Source: Oscillospiraceae bacterium (GTDB lineage Bacteria > Bacillota > Clostridia > Saccharofermentanales > Saccharofermentanaceae). Taken from it: a stretch of 42,157 bases of DNA. The stretch is taken from positions 1 through 42,157 of the forward strand of contig CADAOK010000002.1 in NCBI GenBank assembly GCA_902789515.1. The letters are read 5' to 3'. This document shows positions 15,672 to 24,535 of this stretch, piece after piece (position 1 is the stretch's first letter; every line of letters starts with the position of its first letter). The position numbers were made by a program, and so were the translations under genes. The notes beneath the pieces were generated by a model that was not told where the DNA came from, did no database searches, and worked only from the letters and a program-made list of their open reading frames with translations.

Positions 15672-16493
15672 TCAGTCCCCGGCGCCCTCCGCACTTTCCG
15701 TACCGTCAGTGCTTTCCGTGTTTTCTTCGCTTTCCTTTTCCGGAGAACCCTCAGGCGTCTTGTGTTCCGCGGGAACATGCTTCATGTGCCAGAAGTAGTA
15801 ACATATGCTTCCCACGATGAATGTTACGATGATGAGCGCCCCGATTATGAACAGTCTGATGTAATTTCCGTTGTTCAGTGCGCTTCCGCCTACTGCAGAC
15901 AGGAAGATCGCGGGGAACCTTCCGACAAAAGTTATGAATATCCATACGGGAAGTTTCATATCCGTAAAGCCTATAAAATAAGTGATTATGTCTTTGGGGG
16001 TTCCCGGTATAAGGAAAAGGATGAATGTTATAAGGTCCCTCCTCGGCGAATGCTTGAGGAACTTGACCTGATCCAGCTTATCCTTGGATACGAAGAGCTC
16101 GACGAACCTCATTCCGAATCTTCTTACCATCAGGAACACGAAAACGCTTCCTACCGTCATGGCAATATCGGCAATGATGGAACCCAGCACGGTGCCGAAA
16201 GCATATCCGGCAGCGACCTCGAAAGGTCCGCCCGGGATTATCGCCGCAACGACCTGCAGGAACATGCAGATCATGAACATGACGATGCTCCACGGTTTCT
16301 TGTCGTGCATATAGGCACGGAATTCCGCCGGATGCTCCGCCATCTCGAGCATTGGTCTGCAGATGAGATAGGACAGGCCTATGACAACGGCAAAGATCGC
16401 GACCAGAAGAACGATCGCGAATACCCTCTTGCGTATGGTCTCTTTGCTTATCGGCTGTTTATCCTTTTTTGCCGGCTTCTTTTTTGTTTCCAT
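15672..16493 (-). CDS. TVP38/TMEM64-family (VTT-domain) membrane protein
   Basis: 273 residues. A basic N-terminus (KKKPAKKDK) precedes about six hydrophobic segments. The VTT core has GGPFEVAAGYAFGTVLGSI followed by ILFLIPGTPKDIITYFIGF, the two re-entrant signatures of the TVP38/DedA superfamily. The tail (about 245-273) is acidic and Ser/Glu-rich. DedA/VTT proteins have been linked to movement of lipids across membranes, including undecaprenyl phosphate recycling by some DedA members. Next to transferases that probably use lipid-linked substrates, a lipid-carrier role is plausible but not shown. The gene overlaps the upstream glycerophosphotransferase gene by 35 bases. I chose ATG 16493 (AGAGGAAG directly before it) over a TTG at 16529. 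Confidence 0.85.
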   Translation of the reverse strand: METKKKPAKKDKQPISKETIRKRVFAIVLLVAIFAVVIGLSYLICRPMLEMAEHPAEFRAYMHDKKPWSIVMFMICMFLQVVAAIIPGGPFEVAAGYAFGTVLGSIIADIAMTVGSVFVFLMVRRFGMRFVELFVSKDKLDQVKFLKHSPRRDLITFILFLIPGTPKDIITYFIGFTDMKLPVWIFITFVGRFPAIFLSAVGGSALNNGNYIRLFIIGALIIVTFIVGSICYYFWHMKHVPAEHKTPEGSPEKESEENTESTDGTESAEGAGD

Positions 16494-17730
16494 CTTCCTC
16501 TTTCTGTTCAAGCTGCTTAAGCTTGGCAACTATAAAATCTGCGGTGTTGGCCGCGCCCTTACCCCTGCACTGCCAGATCTCTTCCCTGGCCTGCGCCCTG
16601 GTCTCCCTGAACTTCGGGTTGTTCAGGCACTCTTCAATGAGAGCCTTGACATTGCCCGCATTCTCCATTGTAAGACCCATTCCGATCTTCGGGAGCATCG
16701 TCAGCGACCAGGGCTCTTCCTTGAGGAAGTAGTAATCGTACTGGCCCTTGTCAAATTCAATGTCCGCATAGATGACAGGCTTGTCAAATATGAACGCAAA
16801 GTCCAGCATGACGCCGGAGAAGTCAGATATCATGATATCAGAACGTCTTAAGACCTCGAAATTATCATTGTCGCGGTTCCACTCAAGGTTCTCACTGTCC
16901 GGGAACTGCGCCATAAGATGTTCGATCACGTCCTTGTCCGCGGTAAAAGACTGCGGGTGAGGCCTGATTATCACATGATATCCGGTATCGAGAAGGTTTC
17001 TGATCATGGTCTCGCCGTATCTTACGAGAAGGCTCGACACACCCCACGAAGGCGCGAGGAGTACCGTTGTCTTGTCAGATGCGGGAGCGGGACCTGCCGC
17101 TTCAACACGCTTCATCATCTCATCCATATACGGGATTCCGACGATCTTGAGTTCTTTCGAGGGAAGTCCGCGGAGCTTCTCGAGTTCTCTTATCTGGTCG
17201 ATCTGAACCTGCCCGGAAAAAAGGATGCTGTCAAAATAATCGAGTTCGAACATCCTATAGGATGCCGCATCCCTGGGTGCATGCATGATATGCACATAGC
17301 AGTCGACCGATCTTGAGCGCTTCCACTGAAGAACATCAAGTCCGGGTGTGGTACAGAAGACGAGAGACGCGTTGAGCATATTGAGTCTGGTGAAGGCCTT
17401 GTTGCCCTCACCGATGAATTCAGTCTTAATGTGGCTGTACTCTTTGGACAGGGCCGGATCGTCGGGCGAAGATGTCATGAAGACGGTGTCCACGCCTCTT
17501 TTCTCAAGCTCGTCGCAGATAGGTTCGAATGTGTTCCAGTAACGTTTCGAGTCGGAGTAGATGACGAGAGGGATCCTGTTGCTGTCGGCCTTCCTGCCCG
17601 CGCCTGACTTAAGCTTGATTATGAGAGTCCTGACAAGATAGACTGCGGCACTGAGGATGCCGATCAACACCGTGAAGAGCATCGATCCCGTGCCCGGGTC
17701 GATATACAGACTGAATAATGGGTTAATCAT
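16459..17730 (-). CDS. CDP-glycerol glycerophosphotransferase-family protein (TagB/TagF-like), copy 1
   Basis: 423 residues. The N-terminus is a membrane anchor with YIDPGTGSMLFTVLIGIL (about 9-26). The rest is a GT-B-like domain of the TagB/TagF family: HIMHAPRD (His150), RPHPQSFTADKD (about 256-267), and SDIMISDFSGVMLDFAF (about 297-313), the CDP-alditol binding part. In wall teichoic acid synthesis such enzymes move glycerol phosphate from CDP-glycerol to a lipid-linked acceptor on the inner membrane face. Here the gene overlaps phosphonopyruvate decarboxylase by 8 bases, so the substrate may instead be a CMP-activated phosphonate. The tail is Lys/Glu-rich, where it overlaps the VTT gene. 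GGAG lies seven bases before the ATG. A paralogue with the same anchor lies at 24536-25822. Confidence 0.88.
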   Translation of the reverse strand: MINPLFSLYIDPGTGSMLFTVLIGILSAAVYLVRTLIIKLKSGAGRKADSNRIPLVIYSDSKRYWNTFEPICDELEKRGVDTVFMTSSPDDPALSKEYSHIKTEFIGEGNKAFTRLNMLNASLVFCTTPGLDVLQWKRSRSVDCYVHIMHAPRDAASYRMFELDYFDSILFSGQVQIDQIRELEKLRGLPSKELKIVGIPYMDEMMKRVEAAGPAPASDKTTVLLAPSWGVSSLLVRYGETMIRNLLDTGYHVIIRPHPQSFTADKDVIEHLMAQFPDSENLEWNRDNDNFEVLRRSDIMISDFSGVMLDFAFIFDKPVIYADIEFDKGQYDYYFLKEEPWSLTMLPKIGMGLTMENAGNVKALIEECLNNPKFRETRAQAREEIWQCRGKGAANTADFIVAKLKQLEQKEEDGNKKEAGKKG

Positions 17731-18841
17731 TGATGTACTCCATAAAGTTATTCTTGTTCTCTATCGCGGTAGTCGTAGGCCTGCCGAGATCCGCTCTCGC
17801 TCCGACCTGACATTTGATCTCGATAAGGACAAGGTCTTCGGAAGCCTTAGCATCTGCAAGTGCCTTGCCGAGGCCTTCGAGATCCGATACGGTAACGGCC
17901 TTCGGATAGCCGCAGGATCTCGCAATTCCCGGAAGATCTATTGAACCTGCAACCGTCGGCATTCCTCCGACAGTCTCATGCGCAGAGTTGTTGATGACGA
18001 TGTGGACCATGTTGGAAGGCTTGTTCGCGCCGATGACCGCCATCGCGCCCATGTGCATGAGAGCCGCGCCGTCGCCGTCTATACACCATACCTTGAGCTC
18101 AGGTCTGTTTACCGCTATGCCTAGCGCTATGCTCGAACAGTGCCCCATGGAACCTACCGTAAGGAAATCATACTTGTGGCTCATGCCTTTCGCCGTACGG
18201 TACTCGAAAAGCTCTCTCGAGATCTTGCCGGTCGTCGAGACAACCGGATCCTCTCCGGCAGCTTCCGCGATCAGACCGACGACCTGCTCGCGGTTAAGCG
18301 AGAACTCATTCGAATAATCGACTTTGCCGTCAAATTCGAGCGCTCCTTTGCGCACAACAAATGCCACCTGTTTGCCTTTGGCGAGAAGACCGCGGAATCC
18401 TTCCATAGTCTCCGCGAGTTCCCCGTCTGTCGTATCGGGACTTATTACAAAATTAGCAACATCCATATCATCTAGGAGCTTTGTGGTCACCATGCCCTGA
18501 TAGATGTGCTGGGGCTCGTCGTGAACACCGGGCTCGCCTCTCCAGCCGATGATGAATATGACCGGTATCGCATAGACCTTGTCATTAAGAAGTGAAGCCA
18601 GAGGATTGATGATATTGCCCTCGCCGGAATTCTGCATATAGACAACGGGCACCTTGCCTGTCGCCATGTGATAACCTGCCGCCAGAGCTGCACAGTTGCC
18701 TTCGTTCGCTGCGATAACATGATGCTTCGGATCGATCCCGTATGTGCTCATCAGGCAGTTGCAAAGAGCCTTGAGCTGGGAATCCGGTACTCCCGTATAG
18801 AAGTCCGATCCTATCAGTTCCATCAATCTTTCTGCTTTCAT
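17723..18841 (-). CDS. ppd: Phosphonopyruvate decarboxylase
   Basis: 372 residues, a usual length for the family. The thiamine diphosphate fold is clear: ANEGNCAALAAGYHMATGK (catalytic Glu region, about 45-63), VYMQNSGEGNIINPLASL, and the pyrophosphate/Mg motif CIDGDGAALMHMGAM ... NNSAHETVGGMPT. Also seen are FIIGWRGEPGVHDEPQH and SMGHCSSIALGIA, which distinguish phosphonopyruvate and sulfopyruvate decarboxylases from acetolactate synthases. The adjacent PEP mutase settles the phosphonate assignment. It makes phosphonoacetaldehyde and CO2, pulling the unfavourable mutase step forward. GAGGAG precedes the ATG; 10 bases separate it from the dehydrogenase gene and 8 overlap the transferase gene. 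Confidence 0.93.
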   Translation of the reverse strand: MKAERLMELIGSDFYTGVPDSQLKALCNCLMSTYGIDPKHHVIAANEGNCAALAAGYHMATGKVPVVYMQNSGEGNIINPLASLLNDKVYAIPVIFIIGWRGEPGVHDEPQHIYQGMVTTKLLDDMDVANFVISPDTTDGELAETMEGFRGLLAKGKQVAFVVRKGALEFDGKVDYSNEFSLNREQVVGLIAEAAGEDPVVSTTGKISRELFEYRTAKGMSHKYDFLTVGSMGHCSSIALGIAVNRPELKVWCIDGDGAALMHMGAMAVIGANKPSNMVHIVINNSAHETVGGMPTVAGSIDLPGIARSCGYPKAVTVSDLEGLGKALADAKASEDLVLIEIKCQVGARADLGRPTTTAIENKNNFMEYIND

Positions 18842-18851
18842 ATCTGTCTCC

Positions 18852-19835
18852 TCACAGGTTACGGTAGACCGTAACTATATCTTCGCGTGTAAGTGCCGCC
18901 GGGTTATTCGACAGCCTCTCGGTGTTTACCGAATCAGCCAGGATGCCGTAGTCTTCTTCCGGGATGTCCGGCTTTGCAAGATCAAGGTATCTGAAGTATT
19001 CGTCAAACTGTTCTTTATATCTGCTTACAAACTCAAGGTTGTCTGTCCTTCCTTCCATGTAGTTCCACAGAGCCCTGACACAAAGCAAAGCAGCATGACC
19101 GTGTGAGATGCCGTACATGGTAGTAAGCTTATAGCAAAGGGCATGGCCGCCGGTCGTCTTTGTGATATTGATCGCCTCGCCCGCTTCATATGCGGCATCG
19201 AGCATGACGCCGAATGTCTGTTCATCGCCTGCAAGATAGCTCTTGTAATTGGCAAATATCTTATCCAGTGCGGAATAGGAGAATGCCCTGCTCTCTTCGC
19301 ATGTCGCTGAAGACCAGGCGGACTCGACCGCATGGCATACCGCGTCAGACATCGTGGCTTTTTTCTGGTATTCCGGAAGGTTCTCCAGAACCGACGGATC
19401 GAGCAGGACCGCATCGGGAAGCATGACATCTGATGTAAGAGATGTCTTTGTGCCGTCTTTGTATATGACCGCAAATCTTGTGGCCTCGCTTCCGGTCCCG
19501 GCCGTTGTCGGGATCGCAACGAACGGCACATTCAGCTGCCCCTCAAACTTTATCGCCTTGGCAACATCCATTGCGCTTCCGCCGCCGCCGCCGATGATGG
19601 TATCGGCTCCGCACTCTTTGAAAGCTTCAATGCCCTTATCGACAGACGAATGGTCGGGGTTAGGCGTGAAGTCCCTGAAATAAGTGATCTTAAACCCGAC
19701 CGCCGCAAGACAGTCGATGAATCTTCCGGGGGCGATGGATGCAAAAGAATTGCCGCATACGACAAACAGGCTCTTGCGTCCTCTCGCGGACAGCCACCTG
19801 GCAAGCTCGTTGTAATCTCTTATGACCTCGCTCAT
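18852..19835 (-). CDS. Iron-type alcohol dehydrogenase, probable phosphonoacetaldehyde reductase
   Basis: 327 residues, shorter than the typical 380 of the family. NAD(P)-binding GGGGGSAMDVAKAIK (about 82-96) and AIPTTAGTGSEATRF are intact. The four metal ligands appear as Asp164, His168, His231 and His245 (MSDAVCHAVES, TGGHALCYKL, GISHGHAALL), with the spacing of canonical group III enzymes. Lying between PEP mutase (4-base ATGA overlap) and phosphonopyruvate decarboxylase, it most likely reduces phosphonoacetaldehyde to 2-hydroxyethylphosphonate, as PhpC-type reductases do. No aminotransferase is present in the window, so 2-aminoethylphosphonate is not the expected product. GGAGG lies four bases before the ATG. 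Confidence 0.87.
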   Translation of the reverse strand: MSEVIRDYNELARWLSARGRKSLFVVCGNSFASIAPGRFIDCLAAVGFKITYFRDFTPNPDHSSVDKGIEAFKECGADTIIGGGGGSAMDVAKAIKFEGQLNVPFVAIPTTAGTGSEATRFAVIYKDGTKTSLTSDVMLPDAVLLDPSVLENLPEYQKKATMSDAVCHAVESAWSSATCEESRAFSYSALDKIFANYKSYLAGDEQTFGVMLDAAYEAGEAINITKTTGGHALCYKLTTMYGISHGHAALLCVRALWNYMEGRTDNLEFVSRYKEQFDEYFRYLDLAKPDIPEEDYGILADSVNTERLSNNPAALTREDIVTVYRNL

Positions 19836-21841
19836 AATTCCTCCGGAATTAGCCTGATTATCTGCTTGAATCCCATCAGGTGCTCATCAGCTTCCTGGGC
19901 ACGGTGATTCTTAAGGATCTCCTCGGCAGTCTGCTGCATTGCGGGAACCTCTGCTCTCATGAGCTGGTTCGCATAGATGACCACATTGACTCCGAGCTTC
20001 TTCCACTCATCTTCCTTTACGGAATTGAACGATGTGGGAACGATGACGATGGGTGTGATCTTATCCGCTGCCCTGAACTTATTGATGAATTCGATTATCT
20101 CGTCCGGGTCCGGTTTCCTGGAGTGGATCATGATGCCGTCGGCGCCGGCCTTAACAAATGCAAATGCCCTCTCAAGCGCATCTTCCATTCCGCGCTCCAG
20201 GATAAGGCTCTCGATCCTTGCGATGATCATGAAGTCAGCCGACTTCTGGGCCTTCTTGCCGGCAGCGATCTTGGCGCTCATCTCCTCGATGGTTGCCTGT
20301 GTCTGCTCGACTTCCGTACCGAACAGCGAGTTCTTCTTAAGACCTTTCTTGTCCTCGATGATAACTGCGGATACGCCGAGCTTCTCGAGCGACCGCACCG
20401 TATATACGAAGTGTTCCGTGAGTCCGCCCGTATCGCCGTCGAAGATGATCGGCTTGGTCGTGACTTCGGTAATATCGTCTATGGTCCTGAACCTTGACGT
20501 CATGTCGACAAGTTCAATGTCCGGCTTACCCTTCGCGGTCGAATCGCAGAGTGACGATACCCACATGCCGTCAAACTGATAGGAAGCGCCGCCGTCATGC
20601 ACAACAGTATTCTCGACGATCAGTCCGCTTATTCCGTCATGGGCCTCCATCATCGTAACGAGCCCCTTCATGGCAATGAGCTTTCTCAGGCGGCCGCGTC
20701 TGTTATCAGGCAGCGACAGTTCAAGCCTTGCCCTGTTGTCAACTTCTTTAAGCTCCGGATCAGACGAATAGGGGAATTCGACCAGCCTGCCGCCGTATGC
20801 GCCGAGCAGCTCTATAACCTCGTCGCGGATAGGCTTCTGGAATCCTTCCTTCCAGTTGTCTCCGTGCACCACAACATCCGGATGATATTTCTCTATGACA
20901 TCCTTGTAGCTGAGCGAATCCTGCTCAACCACCTTCCACACGCCCTTGATTGATTTGAACATCGCCCTGCGCTCTTCGAAAGGCACGAGCGGATAGCGCT
21001 TGTAAGATGCGACAGCCTCATCGCTCATAACACCCGCGATGACCCTGCCGAGCCTTACCGCTCTGCTGATGAGCCTTAAGTGACCGCTGTGCAGGATATC
21101 CGTCGAGAAACAGATGTATACCGTCGTATTCTTAATTGCTTCAAGCTTTGCCGTTACAACTGCGAGATCCTCGGGATTGTCGACTTCGCCGCAGAGCATG
21201 TCCCCCACATCGAACGGTCTTATGACAGTATCACCGGACACCTCGTTAAGGGCCTTCTCTGCATAACAATCCGTCTTGTCCGACTCACAGAAACTCACAA
21301 TACCTGCAAGCCATACCTCCCAGTCTTTCCTCAGGAGTTTGTACAGGGGCTGTGCGGCTACGGCATTCTCGAAAAACTCGATCCCGACCTTCGTTATCTT
21401 TCCGTTCTCGACTACGGCCTTGAAATCCTTCTCGGGAAGCTCCAGTTCAGATGATACCGCCATGGCAGATTCCTTCGCATCGAGGATGCCGTCAAGCACC
21501 GCATTCTCAAACACGAGATCCCCGTGCATCAGAATGATGTCGTCGTGAAGCAGATCTCTTGCCATGTAGATCGAATAGATGTAATTGGTCTTATCGTAGA
21601 TCGGGTTTGCAACATAGGTTATGCTGACAGGAAGATTAAGAGATGCGATGTAGCTTTCCAGTACATCCGCAAAAGGTCCTGTCGTCATGACGATCTCGGT
21701 AATCCCGACATCGGCAAGCTGTCTGAGCTGCCTGCTGACGATCGTCTTTCCGATGGAAAGTTCGGTCATGCATTTCGGATGGGATGTGACGAGGTCTCCC
21801 ATGCGTTTGCCTAAGCCAGAGTTAAGGATAAGTGCTTTCAT
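19832..21841 (-). CDS. pepM: Three-domain fusion: sugar-nucleotidyltransferase-like, cytidylyltransferase, phosphoenolpyruvate mutase
   Basis: 669 residues in three blocks. (1) 1-238: MobA/LicC/PntC-like NTP transferase, with LNSGLGKRMG, HPKCMTEL, MHGDLVFE and EVDNPEDL. (2) 240-375: TagD/GCT-type cytidylyltransferase with FSTDILHSGHLRLI (HxGH at 251-254); the distal ISTTxI motif is not evident. (3) 385-669: PEP mutase with EDKKGLKKNS (496-505), the signature that separates PepM from isocitrate lyase relatives, plus FDGDTGG. PepM converts PEP to phosphonopyruvate, the entry to phosphonates; PntC-type domains activate phosphonates with CTP. I chose ATG 21841 (GGGGG seven bases ahead) over ATG 21847; it overlaps the preceding stop by one base (TAATG). 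Fusion of PepM to one transferase is known; two in one chain is unusual. Confidence 0.93.
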   Translation of the reverse strand: MKALILNSGLGKRMGDLVTSHPKCMTELSIGKTIVSRQLRQLADVGITEIVMTTGPFADVLESYIASLNLPVSITYVANPIYDKTNYIYSIYMARDLLHDDIILMHGDLVFENAVLDGILDAKESAMAVSSELELPEKDFKAVVENGKITKVGIEFFENAVAAQPLYKLLRKDWEVWLAGIVSFCESDKTDCYAEKALNEVSGDTVIRPFDVGDMLCGEVDNPEDLAVVTAKLEAIKNTTVYICFSTDILHSGHLRLISRAVRLGRVIAGVMSDEAVASYKRYPLVPFEERRAMFKSIKGVWKVVEQDSLSYKDVIEKYHPDVVVHGDNWKEGFQKPIRDEVIELLGAYGGRLVEFPYSSDPELKEVDNRARLELSLPDNRRGRLRKLIAMKGLVTMMEAHDGISGLIVENTVVHDGGASYQFDGMWVSSLCDSTAKGKPDIELVDMTSRFRTIDDITEVTTKPIIFDGDTGGLTEHFVYTVRSLEKLGVSAVIIEDKKGLKKNSLFGTEVEQTQATIEEMSAKIAAGKKAQKSADFMIIARIESLILERGMEDALERAFAFVKAGADGIMIHSRKPDPDEIIEFINKFRAADKITPIVIVPTSFNSVKEDEWKKLGVNVVIYANQLMRAEVPAMQQTAEEILKNHRAQEADEHLMGFKQIIRLIPEEL

Positions 21842-24423
21842 TACCATTCCCCCTCATATGTCCAATTGTCTTTGTTCCACAGATCATCATGTACAGAATA
21901 CCAATATCCGGGAAGATATGTTGTGCCGTTATTCTTCTCGACTTCCCACTCCGTAGAACTAAGCAGGAGCAGGTCGCCGTATTTATCGTCATTTGTTATC
22001 GGGTTGCCGGTATACGGATTAACAGGATCGTCGATGACTCCCGTTACCGCAATATACGCAGTATCCGCATTGGTCATGAATTCATCGGATGTGGTGAATC
22101 CTTCGGCATCAAAATCCTTGACCATGAGAAGCGGAGTGAACCACTCGGCATCAAGTCCGACCTCAAGGTCCGACAGGAACAGGTCGGAGAAGCCTCCGAG
22201 GCCAGAGCCGTGGTCAGCCACGATGATTATCCTCGTGTTGTCATATACACCCTGTTCGCGCAGATAATCGAACCAGTCTGCCAGCGCATACAGCGCCGCG
22301 GTATTGATCTGATAGTGCGCATAGTCATTCGAATCGAGCATCAGCATCGTCTTGCCGTCCACGGTAAACCTTCCGGGATTCGTCTGATCAAAAGCGGTGT
22401 TGTCCACATAGTCGGCAGGCAGGTAATCGGGTTCGGAAAGGAGCGCGGGATTGTGCGTTGCTTTGCTCGAGAAGAACAGGAAGTTATTGCTCGATCCGCC
22501 GTCTATGACCGTCATCGAACCAAGCCCCTCAAGAGCATAGTATTCCGACTCGAAATCCTTGTTATGTCCGTATGCGGTCGAAGGTCCGGTAATTATCTGC
22601 GATGACTGCGAGACATCCACGATCGTGGTCTCGTTGTAATTGCCGTCGTCGTAGAAGACCTCCTGAAGAAGAACCGGTGCGGACTTATACAGGGAATACG
22701 AGAAGAGGTTGTGTTTGATCTCGTTGTCGTATGCCGCGCCGAAATCGATCCTCGAGTACTTGAACAGTGTGTTGTAAGCCTTGACGCCTTCCATATCATC
22801 GAAGATGCCGAGGCTCGGATACCATGTGTATCCCGCATAGGAAGGGTTGATCATTACCGCACTGAACCCGTTCTCAGAGAAGATTGCGGGCAGGACCTTC
22901 AGAGCCTCGTCGTGCTTGTCCATGAGCAGTTCCGTGTCCCTCTCGTTCATCTTCTCAGGCGTGTACTCGTATCCGCCGTACATCGCAGGCGCACCGAAAT
23001 TCGTCCACGCGCCGAACGATACTGTATTGCTGTAGTATGTAAATCCGTCGAATCTCTCTTCAAGGTCGGGATGCTCCGCAAAGATGTACGGAACCATCGG
23101 TCCGACAGCGCGGTCGAGCATGATGACAACAACGTTCTCGCCTTCGGCCGACAGCGTGAACTCCGGCATCTCAGCCGAATACTGCGCCTGAACCGTCTTG
23201 TAACCGCCCTCTATCTTGACGGCATTCATTATGCCCATAACGAGAAACACCAGCGATGCGGATATCGCGATAACGCCGGCAATGCTCCGCGCAAATCTCG
23301 CGAGAAGGAAAGCTGCAGCACCGGCAACGGCGCAGACAATAAGATTGATGACGATATCGGAAGTGACAAAGGCCGGCGCCGCGTCATAGACCAGCTCGTT
23401 GTTCATGGTACCGAACCCGTTGCTGAAGAGCTGCGAATTGACCACGAGCAGGCAGGCAAGGATAAACATGACATATGACATCGCACGTTTGCCCTTATCC
23501 GAAGCTATACCGCAGAACACGGCCGGCCAGAGAGTAAACAGTCCGAGTCCCAGACAAAGCGAATCGACCAGATATGCATTCGGATCTCCTAGAGTGCAGA
23601 TATTTACGAATTCCTGCGGAGCAAGGCTCATTACAGAAGAGGGCAGGAACCATCCGGTATAGAATCCTGCCGCAACGCAGGACATAATGAACAAAACCTT
23701 GTGCTTTCCTGTAAACACCTTAAGCTCAGGCTCAGTCTTCTCTTTGATCGGGAAGAACTTAAGGACGATGTTCTTTATGAGTGCAAAGATGTTGTTGCAT
23801 GTCCAGTAAAGCACCATGCCCGAAGGTGAGTTGTAGAGCAGCACCAGGAACAGCGCCGCCATAAGGTACAGCTGCACCTTTGATTTGAGCGGAAGTTTCG
23901 TCGTGTATATCGCGCTTGATATGACATTGATGAGCGTCATTACGATCGGGAGCACGTTTACCGTGACAGCACCGATCACAAGAAGACCGTCAGGCTTGCC
24001 CAGATCTGCGATCGGGCCGAATCCGGCTCCCGTCAGATACATGTTGTTCGAGAGCATCCTGTAAGCGGCAAGGAAGAAAGGTATCTGCAGCAGGAGCGAT
24101 ACAGTAGTCTTAACGACACTTAAGGGACTGTAATCGTTCTGACGGTAATAGGTCTGGAGCATCATGAACCGCTCGTCGCCCTTGAAGACCTTCTTGATAT
24201 GGTCGATAACCGGTTTGAGCCTTTCTTCCTTAAGCCTCGTCTCTTCCTGTATCCTGTCGGCACGCCTGTACAAAGGCAGTACCATAAGGCTGAAAGCAAG
24301 ACTTAAGAATATGACCGACACACCCGCATTGCGGATGTTTTTGTTCAGTATGGAAAAGATGATCTCGAACACCAGTTCCAGCGGGCCGAAGATCAACGAA
24401 TAAAGCGCGCTCAAAATTTGCAT
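21841..24423 (-). CDS. YidC/Oxa1-like domain fused to LtaS-type alkaline-phosphatase-fold transferase, copy 1
   Basis: 860 residues. Residues about 1-225 are YidC-like: LSLAFSLMVLPLYRR in the first core helix, a charged hairpin with FKGDERFMMLQTYYR, LLLQIPFFLAAYRML, and YNSPSGMVLYWTCNNIFALI. About six further helices (240-400) lead to an extracellular domain (425-860) of the alkaline phosphatase/sulfatase superfamily: Asp437 in VVVIMLDRAVG, nucleophile candidate Thr474 in AWTNFGAPA, His657 in SKATHNP, Asp737-His738 in VADHGSGLG. That set matches the metal and catalytic layout of LtaS/sulfatases. The YidC groove Arg is Ser45 here. It heads the phosphonate operon. ATG 24423 is used; TTG 24429, seven bases after AAGG, is a real alternative. 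Confidence 0.88.
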   Translation of the reverse strand: MQILSALYSLIFGPLELVFEIIFSILNKNIRNAGVSVIFLSLAFSLMVLPLYRRADRIQEETRLKEERLKPVIDHIKKVFKGDERFMMLQTYYRQNDYSPLSVVKTTVSLLLQIPFFLAAYRMLSNNMYLTGAGFGPIADLGKPDGLLVIGAVTVNVLPIVMTLINVISSAIYTTKLPLKSKVQLYLMAALFLVLLYNSPSGMVLYWTCNNIFALIKNIVLKFFPIKEKTEPELKVFTGKHKVLFIMSCVAAGFYTGWFLPSSVMSLAPQEFVNICTLGDPNAYLVDSLCLGLGLFTLWPAVFCGIASDKGKRAMSYVMFILACLLVVNSQLFSNGFGTMNNELVYDAAPAFVTSDIVINLIVCAVAGAAAFLLARFARSIAGVIAISASLVFLVMGIMNAVKIEGGYKTVQAQYSAEMPEFTLSAEGENVVVIMLDRAVGPMVPYIFAEHPDLEERFDGFTYYSNTVSFGAWTNFGAPAMYGGYEYTPEKMNERDTELLMDKHDEALKVLPAIFSENGFSAVMINPSYAGYTWYPSLGIFDDMEGVKAYNTLFKYSRIDFGAAYDNEIKHNLFSYSLYKSAPVLLQEVFYDDGNYNETTIVDVSQSSQIITGPSTAYGHNKDFESEYYALEGLGSMTVIDGGSSNNFLFFSSKATHNPALLSEPDYLPADYVDNTAFDQTNPGRFTVDGKTMLMLDSNDYAHYQINTAALYALADWFDYLREQGVYDNTRIIIVADHGSGLGGFSDLFLSDLEVGLDAEWFTPLLMVKDFDAEGFTTSDEFMTNADTAYIAVTGVIDDPVNPYTGNPITNDDKYGDLLLLSSTEWEVEKNNGTTYLPGYWYSVHDDLWNKDNWTYEGEW

Positions 24424-24481
24424 AGCCAATTTTAAACCTTAATCGCTGTTATGACAAATTTATTATTTAAAATAACAGAAT

Positions 24482-24510
24482 TTGCTTTAGACAGGAGTTA
24501 AATATATAAT
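24482..24510 (+). promoter_or_regulatory. Promoter of the plus-strand transferase/YidC-LtaS pair
   Basis: TTGCTT (24482-24487), 17-base spacer, TATAAT (24505-24510), with ATG at 24536. The leader carries a small hairpin CTCG-AATA-CGAG just ahead of the GAGGTG ribosome binding site. This 106-base divergent region also serves the minus-strand operon, whose own promoter I could not place with confidence. Confidence 0.6.
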
Positions 24511-24535
24511 TCCCTCGAATACGAGAGGTGGCCAA

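Noticed and set aside
15762-16520. 252-codon plus-strand frame
   Set aside because: Antisense to the VTT-domain gene. Its composition (Tyr, His, Asp, Arg rich) is the typical complement of a hydrophobic protein gene.
17723-18841. Acetolactate synthase or sulfopyruvate decarboxylase
   Set aside because: Too short for acetolactate synthase, and the gene lies two genes from PEP mutase within overlapping reading frames; sulfopyruvate synthesis genes are absent.
22711-23478. 255-codon plus-strand frame opposite the first YidC-LtaS gene
   Set aside because: No motif and no ribosome binding site; the opposite strand encodes conserved sulfatase and membrane motifs.
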